Shown here piece by piece: positions 7,736 through 16,004 of a stretch of DNA of 54,440 bases. Made by a program: the position numbers and the translations under genes. The notes below the pieces were generated by a model. The model worked only from the letters and a program-made list of their open reading frames with translations. It made no database searches and was not told the origin of the DNA. Source of the DNA: QHWF01 sp036848175 (GTDB lineage: Bacteria > Acidobacteriota > Vicinamibacteria > Vicinamibacterales > CAVVIG01); the NCBI GenBank assembly GCA_036848175.1, contig DAIUKO010000010.1:1-54440 (forward strand), written 5' to 3'. Position 1 is the first letter of the stretch. Every line of letters begins with the position of its first letter.

Positions 7736-8026
7736 ATGACCATCGGCGGCACGATTCCCACATTCGACTACAGCAGCACTTCCGTTCGCGTGATGCGATG
7801 GATTTTCCGGCGGGACGAGGACACGATTGTTTGCGAGCTCGGACTGAACCGCGACGATTCGGCCTACGAGCTGCGCGTCGCCCCGCCCTCGAACTCGCTT
7901 GGTGCCACGGCCGAGCTGTTCAACGACGCGATCTCGGCTTTCCAACGAACAGGCGCGGTCGAACGCTCGCTCCTGCGGGACGGCTGGTCGCTCGAAAGTT
8001 TCCAGTCCGAGCGCGTCCCACGCTGA
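7736..8026 (+). CDS. Small protein of unknown function (96 aa)
   Basis: A good Shine-Dalgarno (GAGGAG) precedes the ATG at 7736, which is preferred over in-frame upstream ATGs lacking one. The sequence alternates hydrophobic and charged residues (VRVMRWIFRRDEDTIVCELGL, then YELRVAPPS) and ends in a predicted helix (ATAELFNDAISAFQRTGAVERSLLRDGWSLESF), consistent with a compact alpha/beta soluble protein. No signal peptide or membrane segment. It sits between two sensor kinase genes on the opposite strand. No family recognised. Confidence 0.6.
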   Translation: MTIGGTIPTFDYSSTSVRVMRWIFRRDEDTIVCELGLNRDDSAYELRVAPPSNSLGATAELFNDAISAFQRTGAVERSLLRDGWSLESFQSERVPR

Positions 8027-8045
8027 CCAGCGACCAACCGACCAT

Positions 8046-10052
8046 TTAATTCGCGAGCGGCAGGCGGACGACGAAGGTCGCGCCTTTCCCTTCACCCTCG
8101 CTCTTTGCCTCGACCGATCCGCCATGCAGCTCGACGAGATGCCTGGCGATGGCGAGGCCCAGACCGAGGCCGCCATGCTGGCGCGTAAAGGATGCGTCCG
8201 CCTGACGAAACTTATCGAACACGAACGGCAGAAACGCGGGTGGGATGCCGGCGCCGGTGTCGGAAACCTCCAGCTCCGCGTCGCCGTCGGCCGACCCGAT
8301 GGCCACGCGGACGCGGCCGCCTGATGGAGTGAACTTCACCGCATTCGAGACCAGATTCCAGACCACCTGCTGAAGCCGCGCCGCGTCGCCAACCACTCTG
8401 ACGGGCGACGGCGCCGAGACTTCGACGTGAATCTTCTTCGCCGAGGCGGCCGGTGCGATCGCATCCACGCCGCGGTGCGCGACCGTTGCCAGGTCGACGG
8501 TCTTCAGCTCGAGCCGGACGTTGCCGGCCATGCCGCGCGCGACGTCGAGAATGTCGTCGACCAGCTTCGCTTGCGCCTGCGCGTTGCGTTCGACCGACTC
8601 CATCGCGCGCCTGGCCTTGTCCTGATCGAGCTGACCGCTGACCAGCATCCGCGACCAGCCGAGAATCGCGCTGAGCGGCGTGCGCAGCTCGTGCGACACC
8701 GTCGCGAGGAATTCGTCCTTCAGCCGGTTCAACTCGTCGGCCTTGCGGAACAGCCGCGCGTTCTCGATCGCGAGGGAAACGCGCCGCGCGAACTCCTCGA
8801 TGAGGGCGATGTCCGCTTCCGAGTAGTCACGATGCGATTCCTGCTCGGTCCGGCCAAATGCCATGACACCGACCGTCCGTCCGTGCAACATGAGCGGCGC
8901 GCCGACGTACGCGTAAGGGCGAAGAATCCGGCCGAGGCGCAGAACCTCGGGCTGGATGTCCTCGAGGCCGGCCATCATTTCTTCGAGTTTGGTGTGGCCG
9001 ACGACGACCGTCTTTCCGCGCCGCATCACCTCGTCGGCGAACGTCGAGACGTTGCGGGCGGGGGCCGACGCAATGAGCCGGTCCGCCAGTTCGCGAAGCG
9101 ACGCCTCCTTCTCGCGGATGACGTGTCCCCATGCAACCAGACGCGTGACGCCACGCTCGTCCCGGACGATCACCGTGCAGTAATCACCGAGCCGCGGCAG
9201 CGCGACATGGACCGCGCGATCGAGGGTCGCCTCGTAATCGAGCGACGACGTCAGCAACTCGCCCACTTCCGCGAGGAACTGCAGCCGGTCGCGCGCCTCG
9301 ACCGCGTCCGCCGTCGCCTCGCGCTCGCGCGCGAGCAACTGTTGCTGAATGCGGTGGATGCGCAGCCGATCGCGGATGTCGCGTGCGATCTTCGACGCGC
9401 CGACGATTTCACCGGCTGCGTTCTTGATCGGCGAAATCGCGATGGAGACGTCGACGAGCGTCCCATCTTTCCGCACGCGCTGCGTCTCGAACGGCTCCAC
9501 CCGTTGACCGTTGCGGATCCGGGACAGCACGCGGCCCTCTTCAGACAATCGTTCGGCCGGCATGATCATCGTGATCGAGCGGCCCACCACCTCGGCCGCG
9601 GTATAGCCGAACAGCCGCTCCGCGCCCTGATTCCACGTACGGATGATGCCGTTCAGATCCTTGCTCATGATCGCGTCGTCACTCGACTCGACAATGGCCG
9701 ACAGCCGTTGGCCGACGATCACGCTGCGGTGAAGATTCTCGTTCAGCCGGGCGATGAGGAAGCCGATCCCGACAAAGAACAGCAGGGCGATATCCTGCGC
9801 GGCATTGGCGACACTGAGTGGGTTGAACGGCCTGATGAACCAGATCACTGCGGCTGAGGCTGAGAGAAGAGTCGCGAACACGCCCGGACCGACGCCGCCA
9901 TACCAGCTGGCCGCCATCATCGCGGGAAAAAACAACAGATATGGTGTCGACTCGCCAAGCCACGAGTGCAGGGCAAAGCGAATCAGAGTGGCGGCAACGA
10001 CTGCGCTGGCGGCGAACGCGTAGCGACGGATGATCGGTCGGAAGCGCTTCAC
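8046..10052 (-). CDS. Membrane sensor histidine kinase (DUF4118-PAS-GAF-HK)
   Basis: 668 residues. Residues about 8-105 hold four hydrophobic segments of the KdpD-like DUF4118 sensor module (LLFFPAMMAASWYGGVGPG). Then PAS (about 112-235), GAF (about 265-435), HisKA with SHELRTP (His454) and HATPase with NLVSNAVKF, DTGAGI and GLGLGLA boxes. It lacks a receiver. The HK core closely resembles the neighbouring hybrid kinase at 4891-7527 and the one at 39560, suggesting expansion within one lineage-specific family. GTG at 10052 is the only start that keeps the first hydrophobic segment; its Shine-Dalgarno is poor. It is divergent by 13 bp from the receiver-PAS gene. Confidence 0.92.
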   Translation of the reverse strand: MKRFRPIIRRYAFAASAVVAATLIRFALHSWLGESTPYLLFFPAMMAASWYGGVGPGVFATLLSASAAVIWFIRPFNPLSVANAAQDIALLFFVGIGFLIARLNENLHRSVIVGQRLSAIVESSDDAIMSKDLNGIIRTWNQGAERLFGYTAAEVVGRSITMIMPAERLSEEGRVLSRIRNGQRVEPFETQRVRKDGTLVDVSIAISPIKNAAGEIVGASKIARDIRDRLRIHRIQQQLLAREREATADAVEARDRLQFLAEVGELLTSSLDYEATLDRAVHVALPRLGDYCTVIVRDERGVTRLVAWGHVIREKEASLRELADRLIASAPARNVSTFADEVMRRGKTVVVGHTKLEEMMAGLEDIQPEVLRLGRILRPYAYVGAPLMLHGRTVGVMAFGRTEQESHRDYSEADIALIEEFARRVSLAIENARLFRKADELNRLKDEFLATVSHELRTPLSAILGWSRMLVSGQLDQDKARRAMESVERNAQAQAKLVDDILDVARGMAGNVRLELKTVDLATVAHRGVDAIAPAASAKKIHVEVSAPSPVRVVGDAARLQQVVWNLVSNAVKFTPSGGRVRVAIGSADGDAELEVSDTGAGIPPAFLPFVFDKFRQADASFTRQHGGLGLGLAIARHLVELHGGSVEAKSEGEGKGATFVVRLPLAN

Positions 10053-10065
10053 AAAAAAGAGGTGA

Positions 10066-10926
10066 ATGGCTGAGATTGAGGAATTACGTCACTCCCTTAT
10101 TATGGGACACATGCCCAGCTGTCCTCGTCCTGCGCTCGTCCTGGTTGCGGCCGGCTCCGCCGTGAAGCGCGCTCGATGGGTCGAGCCGATTGAAAGAGGC
10201 GGTCATCGCGTGATCGAAGCGGTCGACGGTACCCATGCGCTGGCCGTCGCCACGCGATATCTGCCGGACGTCATCATCGCCGACCTGGTGATGCCGCAAC
10301 TCGATGGGCTGGAGTTGAACGGCCGTCTCGCCGCCAATGCAGATCTCAACGATATCCCGACTATTCTCGTGCGCGACCCGGCCTCGAACCTGGAATCGTG
10401 CGATGACGCGCATCCGATTGTCGAGTCGGATCAGGATCTCCTTCACCACCTCCACCGCTTGGTGACCGCCCGGACGTCGCTCGTCGAAAGCCGACGGACG
10501 CTGCGGCGCGCCCTCGCCGGCATTCGCGCCACGGCGCAGGATGAATGCGACGAGACGTTGCCGCTGAGCGATCGCGCCCGGCACATCGCGAACGGAACCG
10601 ACGAGACGATGATCAGCGTGCTCGTCGCCGACGACAGCGCGCATTACGTCGAGGCCAACTCCGCGGTCTGCGCGCTGAGCGGCTACTCACGCGAGCAGCT
10701 CCTCCAGATGTCGATTTGGGATCTGTCGGCCGACGATGTCGTCGAACGCGGCCAGCGGGCGTGGAAACGATTTCTGCGAGACGGCCGCTTCGAAGGGTCG
10801 TACCGCATCCGGCGCAGCACCGGCGAATACATCACGATTCGCTGCATGGCGGCGGCGAACGTCGTCCCGGGCCTCCATGTGTCTACTATGGCGCCCGCGA
10901 AGCTGCTCCAGGTCCTCCGAGCCTGA
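10066..10926 (+). CDS. Degenerate receiver domain fused to PAS domain
   Basis: 286 residues. Residues about 22-140 have the receiver fold with the phospho-acceptor segment DVIIADLVMPQLDG (Asp73), but the N-terminal acidic pair that binds Mg is replaced by LVAAGS (residues 26-31) and no conserved Lys is seen, so it is probably a pseudo-receiver. Residues about 175-285 form a PAS domain (ANSAVCALSGYSREQLL, RRSTGEYITIRC). There is no DNA-binding or enzymatic output domain. Strong Shine-Dalgarno (AGAGGTG). Its position opposite a kinase lacking a receiver suggests an adaptor or ligand sensor in the same pathway (inference). The 3' end overlaps the convergent phosphatase gene by 41 bp. Confidence 0.85.
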   Translation: MAEIEELRHSLIMGHMPSCPRPALVLVAAGSAVKRARWVEPIERGGHRVIEAVDGTHALAVATRYLPDVIIADLVMPQLDGLELNGRLAANADLNDIPTILVRDPASNLESCDDAHPIVESDQDLLHHLHRLVTARTSLVESRRTLRRALAGIRATAQDECDETLPLSDRARHIANGTDETMISVLVADDSAHYVEANSAVCALSGYSREQLLQMSIWDLSADDVVERGQRAWKRFLRDGRFEGSYRIRRSTGEYITIRCMAAANVVPGLHVSTMAPAKLLQVLRA

Positions 10927-11986
10927 TCACCGACAGCAAAGGATAGTGATCCGAGCCGAAACGGCTCGGCAGTCGGCGAACGTCGATGGCTTCGGCTTCG
11001 CCCGCGAAGACATAGTCGAGCCTCGCTCGAAGACCGAGTGCTCCGGACCATGTCGCTCCGGCATGACCTGCCGATGCATCCGGGAAGGCCGCGCGCAACG
11101 TGCGAATCGCCGGCTCGCGATCGCCGAACCACGTGTTGAAGTCGCCGCCCACGACGGTGGTCCCTTCAAAGGTCAACGATTGCGTGAGCGCCGTCACGAG
11201 TGCATTCGCCTGCCGACTCCGCGCCTCCACCGGACCACCGTGGAGCAGTGACAGCGCGGTGTCCAGGTGCACGTTTGCCACTCGCAGCCGCCACGTCGTG
11301 CCGTCCGACGTCCTGCCGTCGATCGCCGCGACGGCGACGACTCGCCGCTGCCGCTCGATCGGGAGCTCGACGGCGGCCGGCTCGGACAGCGGCAATGTCG
11401 AGAGGATCGCGTTGCCGCGGTCCTCAGGATCGTCGACGGCCGCGCCGTTTCGCATCGACGGCGTATAGAGCAGCGACAACCCGCGGCGGCTGGCCACGTC
11501 CCGCACATCGCGCGCATGTTCACTGTGAAACGCCTCGACGATGCGTGACGGCACGGCGGAAAGATTCGTGGCGGGCTCCGGAACACCGTCGCCGTGGCGA
11601 TACATTTCCTGGAGCAAAAGCACGATCGCGTCGACGCGTTCGCCGCGCGTGAAGTCGCCGCGCTGCACCGCGTCGATCAGCGCATCGACATCGCCGCCGC
11701 CGACGTGGGCGTTCCAGCTCACGATGGCGACGCGATCGATCGGCCCCGCCGGCGTGTGACGCGGCGCCGGCTCGTACACGACCGGCCCGACCATCGCGCA
11801 CCACTCGCTCAGGCGCGCTTGCTGGCGTGCGTCCGCCGGTCCGATCCAGACGATGCTCGGCGTCGGTACGTGTTCGAGCGAGACGACGTCCCGACACGCA
11901 GGGCTTGTCACGATGGCGGCGCTCGGCCGGTGCGCACACGCGACGGATCCCGCGAGCAGCAGAATAATGGGTACCAGGTGATTCAA
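10886..11986 (-). CDS. Endonuclease/exonuclease/phosphatase family lipoprotein
   Basis: The C-terminal 260 residues show the EEP fold: IVSWNAHVGG at the beginning, LLLQEM (catalytic Glu), RLRVANVHLDT, VVGGDFNTW and a final GSDHYPLLSVI (catalytic Asp-His). Substrates in this superfamily include DNA, phospholipids and inositol phosphates. The N-terminus has a lipoprotein signal with lipobox LAGSVAC, so the enzyme is probably membrane-anchored. The TTG at 11986 is chosen because it starts the signal peptide; an in-frame ATG at 12091 would add 35 Arg-rich residues and overlap the upstream gene by 83 bp. The start is uncertain. Confidence 0.8.
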   Translation of the reverse strand: MNHLVPIILLLAGSVACAHRPSAAIVTSPACRDVVSLEHVPTPSIVWIGPADARQQARLSEWCAMVGPVVYEPAPRHTPAGPIDRVAIVSWNAHVGGGDVDALIDAVQRGDFTRGERVDAIVLLLQEMYRHGDGVPEPATNLSAVPSRIVEAFHSEHARDVRDVASRRGLSLLYTPSMRNGAAVDDPEDRGNAILSTLPLSEPAAVELPIERQRRVVAVAAIDGRTSDGTTWRLRVANVHLDTALSLLHGGPVEARSRQANALVTALTQSLTFEGTTVVGGDFNTWFGDREPAIRTLRAAFPDASAGHAGATWSGALGLRARLDYVFAGEAEAIDVRRLPSRFGSDHYPLLSVIRLGGPGAASRAP

Positions 11987-12008
11987 CGACAGAATCAGAG
12001 GGGATTTG

Positions 12009-12311
12009 TCAGCTGCGACGGCGGCGGCGAGCAGAGTCCCGGATCCCAGACGGCGGCCGTTCGGGCGCATCGTTCGCTTCGCTTGGGGCATTCCCGACGT
12101 CCGCCTCCTTGCCGGTCTTTGGAGTGTTCGCCGCGTTGACGTCGGAGTACAGCCGGAAATCCCGGACTTCGTGAAGCGGACCCTGTTTGAGTGCTTCGAG
12201 GTCGTGAGCGATCACGTCGGATAATTCGGCGGCACTATTCTCGAGCTTCGACAACCGCTCCGTCAGTTTTCGAATCCGCTCGAGTTGTTCCTTGAGGAAC
12301 GACTCAGCCAT
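12009..12311 (-). CDS. Small coiled-coil protein of unknown function (100 aa)
   Basis: The first 55 residues form a strongly charged heptad-repeat helix (FLKEQLERIRKLTERLSKLE) followed by a conserved-looking segment EVRDFRLYS and a disordered, basic tail ending RRRRRS. Length and shape recall small scaffold or chaperone-like proteins; no family is recognised. AGGAG precedes the ATG at 12311. A possible sigma-54 promoter lies directly upstream, which would place it under enhancer-dependent control. The next gene downstream is the EEP lipoprotein. Confidence 0.7.
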   Translation of the reverse strand: MAESFLKEQLERIRKLTERLSKLENSAAELSDVIAHDLEALKQGPLHEVRDFRLYSDVNAANTPKTGKEADVGNAPSEANDAPERPPSGIRDSARRRRRS

Positions 12312-12337
12312 GAGACCAGGCTCCTGAGCAACTTTTA

Positions 12338-12352
12338 GCTAATCCTGTGCCA
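12338..12352 (-). promoter_or_regulatory. Candidate sigma-54 (-24/-12) promoter
   Basis: On the minus strand TGGCACAGGATTAGC matches the consensus TGGCACG-N4-TTGC at all but two defined positions, with the exact GG-to-GC spacing. A start 12 bp downstream would give a short 5' UTR beginning at the AGGAG ribosome site of the coiled-coil gene. Confidence 0.45.
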
Positions 12353-12428
12353 ATAAATAGACGCTAGAGAATAGGCGCCTGGTTCGTGCGGGCTGTCCGG
12401 GGCGAAGGACCTGATGAGCAAAACGTGG

Positions 12429-15400
12429 TCACACGCGCACGACAATGCCCGAAGTTGGCTGTCCTGTCGCCTTCGCAATGGCTGAGGCATAAAGTCCGAC
12501 CTGGCGGCGGTATCCGTCTTCGCCCGTCGCCGCGATCTCGCGGTCCGTCTTGTAGTCGATCACCGTCCACGATCCGTGTTCTTCGAACGCGAGATCGACG
12601 ATACCCTCGACGACCAGACCGTCGGCGAGCACGTAGGTGATCGGCGTCTCGCGGCGGCACGCGCCGCGTGCGTCTGCCGCGCGCGCACGGCGGAGCAGAT
12701 CGTGCGCGAGAACTTGTTCCGCCACTGTCACTGCCGCGTGCATCTCGTCGTCGGTCAGATTGAGGATCCGTCCTTCCAGCGTCGCGAGCTTTTCGAGCAT
12801 GCTCCGTGTGGCGTCAAAGGGCGCCTTGGCCAGCAGCTCGTGGACGAGAATGCCGAAGCCGATTCCCCCAGGTCTCTCGGCCGTCCGCCCAATTGTCACA
12901 AGCCTCACTTCAGCCTCACTCGAGTGAGGCTCAAGCCTCACTTCAGCCTCACTCGGGTGAGGCATCGCCCATTCGCGGGCGGTCTGGACGCGCAGCGACG
13001 GCGTGGCGCCAGCGGCGCGCGCGTCGTGACGGGCAAGCTGCCAGGCGTCGTACTTCGCGCGGCCGTCCGCGATGATGTGCCTCGGGACGTCCTTGACGAT
13101 CAGGTCGTCGCGGCGGACGCCGAACGCCGGCTTCTTGTCGAGATCCAGCGCGCTCGGATCCCACCACACGACGGAGTAGCCGCCCGCGTCGGCGAACGTG
13201 TGCTGACCAGGACAAACAGTCGACGGACCGGCGACGGCGTCGTTCGGACGCTGCAGCACCGAGTCCTTCGACCTGAACGCGGGATATTTCGGACCGCGCG
13301 ACGGCGATCGGCGCGACGCAACCGGTGGATACAGCGCGCGATTGAGCGGGCTGAACCAGCCGCCGTCCCACGGATCGTCGCCGACGGCCGGGACGACCAG
13401 CAGATCGCGCGCGCGAGTGGCGGCTACGTACGCGAGCCTGACGCCTTCCGCCTGATCGCGCCCGACCTCGATCGCCTCATGCTCGTGCAGCTCGTGCGGC
13501 GCCCAGCCGCCGATCCGCATCGCGCACAAATTACGCGGCGCGTCGAGGTACCGACTCGCGTCGCTGCGGCTCATGCGGCAGGTGAGATCCGCGAGGATGA
13601 CGACGGGAAACTCCAGACCTTTCGCTTTGTGCACGGTCATCAAGCGGACGCCGTCACTCCCCTCCTCGAGAATCGGCGCTTCCGCGGCCTCGGCCGATGC
13701 CGCGTCACGCAGCTCGTCGATGAAGGCGCGGAACGAAATGCCGCCGCTCGCCTCGTACTGCCGCGCGAGCTCGGCCACATGAAAGACGTTCGCCAGCGCC
13801 TGCTCGCCGGCCGTCCGGAGGATGAAGCCAACGTGCGCGCGCGTCTCGGTGAGCAGCCGGCCGATCGTCTCGGCCACCGGACGATAGTTGCGGCCGCGAT
13901 GCAGCCGCTGCAGCAAACGGAGCGCGTCGGCAATCGGCACGAGGTGCGCCGCCGGCTCACCGGTGAGGGCGAGCTCTTCGCCCGAGTTGCCGCCGAGCGC
14001 TTTCGGAATCCGGAATGGATGGAACACCCCGAACCGATCGCGAAACTCGAGCAGATGCTCGTCGTCGATCGCGAAGAGCGATCCCTTCAGCGTCGCGAAC
14101 ACGGACAGCTCATCGTCCGGCCACTCGATGGCGGCGAGCGCCGCGCGGATCGTCTCGACCTCTTCGCGCTCGTGAAATGCCTTGCCGCCGACGAGCAGAT
14201 GCGGAACGCCGCGCGCTTCGATCGCGTTGATGTAATCGCGGGTGACGTCCCGGCCGAAGCTGACGAAGCGGCGGAAGAGGACGGCGATGTGCCGCGGCTG
14301 CATCGGCACGCGTCGTTCGACTCCGTCCGGCTGCCGCTCGCACACAGTCCATCCGCTCGTGTCGACCAGCCACGCGATGTAGGCGCCGACGGCATGCGGG
14401 AGCGACGATTCGATGGCCATGGCCGACGGCTGTGGCAGACCGAACCCGCCGCGTCCGTACGGCTTGGGCACCGGCAAGGCGACGATTGCCGGCTGCGAGT
14501 CGTCGCTCGATCGGTACGGCGAGAGCGGGATGTAGTCGGACTGCAGCGTCTGAGGATCGTGGGTCATCTCGGCGCTGAACGCCGCGTTCACGAAATGCTG
14601 GATCGCCGGCACACTCCGATAACTCGTCGTCAGCTGCACGACACGCCCGCCCTGAGACGCCAGCTGATCGCGGACGCGCCAGTAGGTACCGACGTCGGTG
14701 CCGCGAAATCGATAGATCGCCTGCTTCGGGTCGCCGACGATGAAGAGCTTGCCAGGCTGATCGTCGGCGAGCAGCAGGAGGATGTCGGCTTGAACCGGAT
14801 CCGTGTCCTGGAATTCGTCGACGAAGATTCGCGTGAACTTCGTCTGAAGGTGACGGCGCACGTCGGCGTTGTTGCGGATCAGATCGCGCGCGCGCGTGAG
14901 CAAATCGGCGAAGTCAAGCGCTCCGGCGGCCTCCTTCAACTCCTGATAGCGCTTCGTCGCGCCGGCGAGCTCCTGCTGCAGCGAGGCGGCGAGGTCGGCA
15001 TCCGCTTGTTGACGAAATTGCTGCAGGCCGGCGAACAACGCGTCGCGCGCCGACAGGACTTCGGTTCGTACCACGTCGCGGCCGTCGCGTTTTCCGTACT
15101 TGTAGCCGCTGCCCTTTCGCGTACGCGAGAACCCGCGATCACGCGTCAGATCGACGAGCCGCGCTTCCCAGCCGTCGAGGTCTCGTCCGCCGAACGACGC
15201 TTCGAGTTTGATCTGGCGGCTCAAGCGCCGGACCCCCGCTGTATCGAGAAAGAGGTTGTCGCGCTGCGAGGACGCGCCGGCTGAAAACTCGGCGAGCTCG
15301 TGAAGCGCCGCGACGTGGCTGTCGATTTCCGATTCGCGATCGAAAGGCGGTCGATGCCACGGCTGCGCGAAGTCGCGCCACTCGGCGAGCGTGCGGCCGG

Positions 15401-16004
15401 CGTTGCGCAGGCGATCGATGGGACCGTCGCTGACACCGCTCCCCCCAAACGACGGCGCGCTCGTTCGACGGAGCGCGCGCCGAACGGCTTCGGGTGGATC
15501 CTGCAGCGCCTCCTGCAGCCACGCGCGAAACGCGCGCGAGTACAAGCGATCGGCCTGAGGCTCCGTCAGCACCGTGAACAATGGATCGACTTCGGCTTCG
15601 ACCGGACGTTCGCGCAGCAGCTCCGCGCAGAATCCGTGGATGGTGTTGACGTGCGCTTCCTCGAGCGTCGCGAGCGCCTGTTCGAGACGCTCCCGAACGT
15701 CGCTGTCGATCGCTTTGGCGCGATCCTGCTCGAGCGCCTCACGCAGGCGGAGCTTCAGCTCGCCGGCGGCCTTTTCGGTGAACGTGACCGCGACGATCTC
15801 GATCATCTTCGCGCGCCCGGTCGCGAGCACGCGCAGGATGCGGCGGACCAATTCGGTCGTCTTGCCGGTCCCCGCCGCCGCTTCGACGACCAGCGTGACG
15901 TCGAGATCCTCGGTGATTGCGCGTCGCGCTTCGGAGTCAGCGTGACTGTTCATTGACGTGTCAACTTTTTTCATTGGCGGCAGGCGCTGCGGTCGAATGC
16001 TCAC
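12429..16004 (-). CDS. addA: AddA-type UvrD/Rep helicase with C-terminal PD-(D/E)xK nuclease
   Basis: 1191 residues. Superfamily 1A helicase motifs in order: Walker A AAAGTGKTT (Lys48), DEFQDTDPVQADIL (motif II), VGDPKQAIYRFRGTD (III), TTSYRS (IV), MTVHKAKGLEF (V) and AYVAATRARDLL (VI). The C-terminal RecB-type nuclease shows GIVDLAFEEHGSW and VIDYKTD followed by a Gln-rich motif (YRRQVGLYA). With the adjacent AddB it should process double-strand ends for recombination. GTG at 16004 overlaps the addB stop (GTGA), implying translational coupling; ATGs at 15974 or 15953 are alternatives. An 11-residue tandem repeat (SEAEVRL-containing) is inserted before the nuclease domain. Confidence 0.93.
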   Translation of the reverse strand: MSIRPQRLPPMKKVDTSMNSHADSEARRAITEDLDVTLVVEAAAGTGKTTELVRRILRVLATGRAKMIEIVAVTFTEKAAGELKLRLREALEQDRAKAIDSDVRERLEQALATLEEAHVNTIHGFCAELLRERPVEAEVDPLFTVLTEPQADRLYSRAFRAWLQEALQDPPEAVRRALRRTSAPSFGGSGVSDGPIDRLRNAGRTLAEWRDFAQPWHRPPFDRESEIDSHVAALHELAEFSAGASSQRDNLFLDTAGVRRLSRQIKLEASFGGRDLDGWEARLVDLTRDRGFSRTRKGSGYKYGKRDGRDVVRTEVLSARDALFAGLQQFRQQADADLAASLQQELAGATKRYQELKEAAGALDFADLLTRARDLIRNNADVRRHLQTKFTRIFVDEFQDTDPVQADILLLLADDQPGKLFIVGDPKQAIYRFRGTDVGTYWRVRDQLASQGGRVVQLTTSYRSVPAIQHFVNAAFSAEMTHDPQTLQSDYIPLSPYRSSDDSQPAIVALPVPKPYGRGGFGLPQPSAMAIESSLPHAVGAYIAWLVDTSGWTVCERQPDGVERRVPMQPRHIAVLFRRFVSFGRDVTRDYINAIEARGVPHLLVGGKAFHEREEVETIRAALAAIEWPDDELSVFATLKGSLFAIDDEHLLEFRDRFGVFHPFRIPKALGGNSGEELALTGEPAAHLVPIADALRLLQRLHRGRNYRPVAETIGRLLTETRAHVGFILRTAGEQALANVFHVAELARQYEASGGISFRAFIDELRDAASAEAAEAPILEEGSDGVRLMTVHKAKGLEFPVVILADLTCRMSRSDASRYLDAPRNLCAMRIGGWAPHELHEHEAIEVGRDQAEGVRLAYVAATRARDLLVVPAVGDDPWDGGWFSPLNRALYPPVASRRSPSRGPKYPAFRSKDSVLQRPNDAVAGPSTVCPGQHTFADAGGYSVVWWDPSALDLDKKPAFGVRRDDLIVKDVPRHIIADGRAKYDAWQLARHDARAAGATPSLRVQTAREWAMPHPSEAEVRLEPHSSEAEVRLVTIGRTAERPGGIGFGILVHELLAKAPFDATRSMLEKLATLEGRILNLTDDEMHAAVTVAEQVLAHDLLRRARAADARGACRRETPITYVLADGLVVEGIVDLAFEEHGSWTVIDYKTDREIAATGEDGYRRQVGLYASAIAKATGQPTSGIVVRV
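12901..12963. repeat. 33-bp tandem repeat within addA
   Basis: Two near-identical 33-bp units start at 12901 and 12934 and encode two 11-residue copies around SEAEVRL. Each centres on a 16-bp inverted repeat, perfect in the first (CCTCACTCGAGTGAGG, 12914-12929). The unit is a multiple of three and leaves the frame open. Confidence 0.85.

Noticed and set aside
12901..12963. CRISPR-like repeats
   Set aside because: Only two adjacent 33-bp units without unique spacers, inside a coding gene.
12576..15284. 902-codon open frame antisense to addA
   Set aside because: Composition is Arg/Asp/Val-rich without domains; it mirrors the real helicase on the other strand.
15961..15972. AAAAAAGTTGAC in the addA start region as an internal promoter, identical to the motif at 1079-1090
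   Set aside because: No acceptable -10 was found at the proper spacing, and these bases encode the N-terminus in either start model; addA is better explained by coupling to addB.
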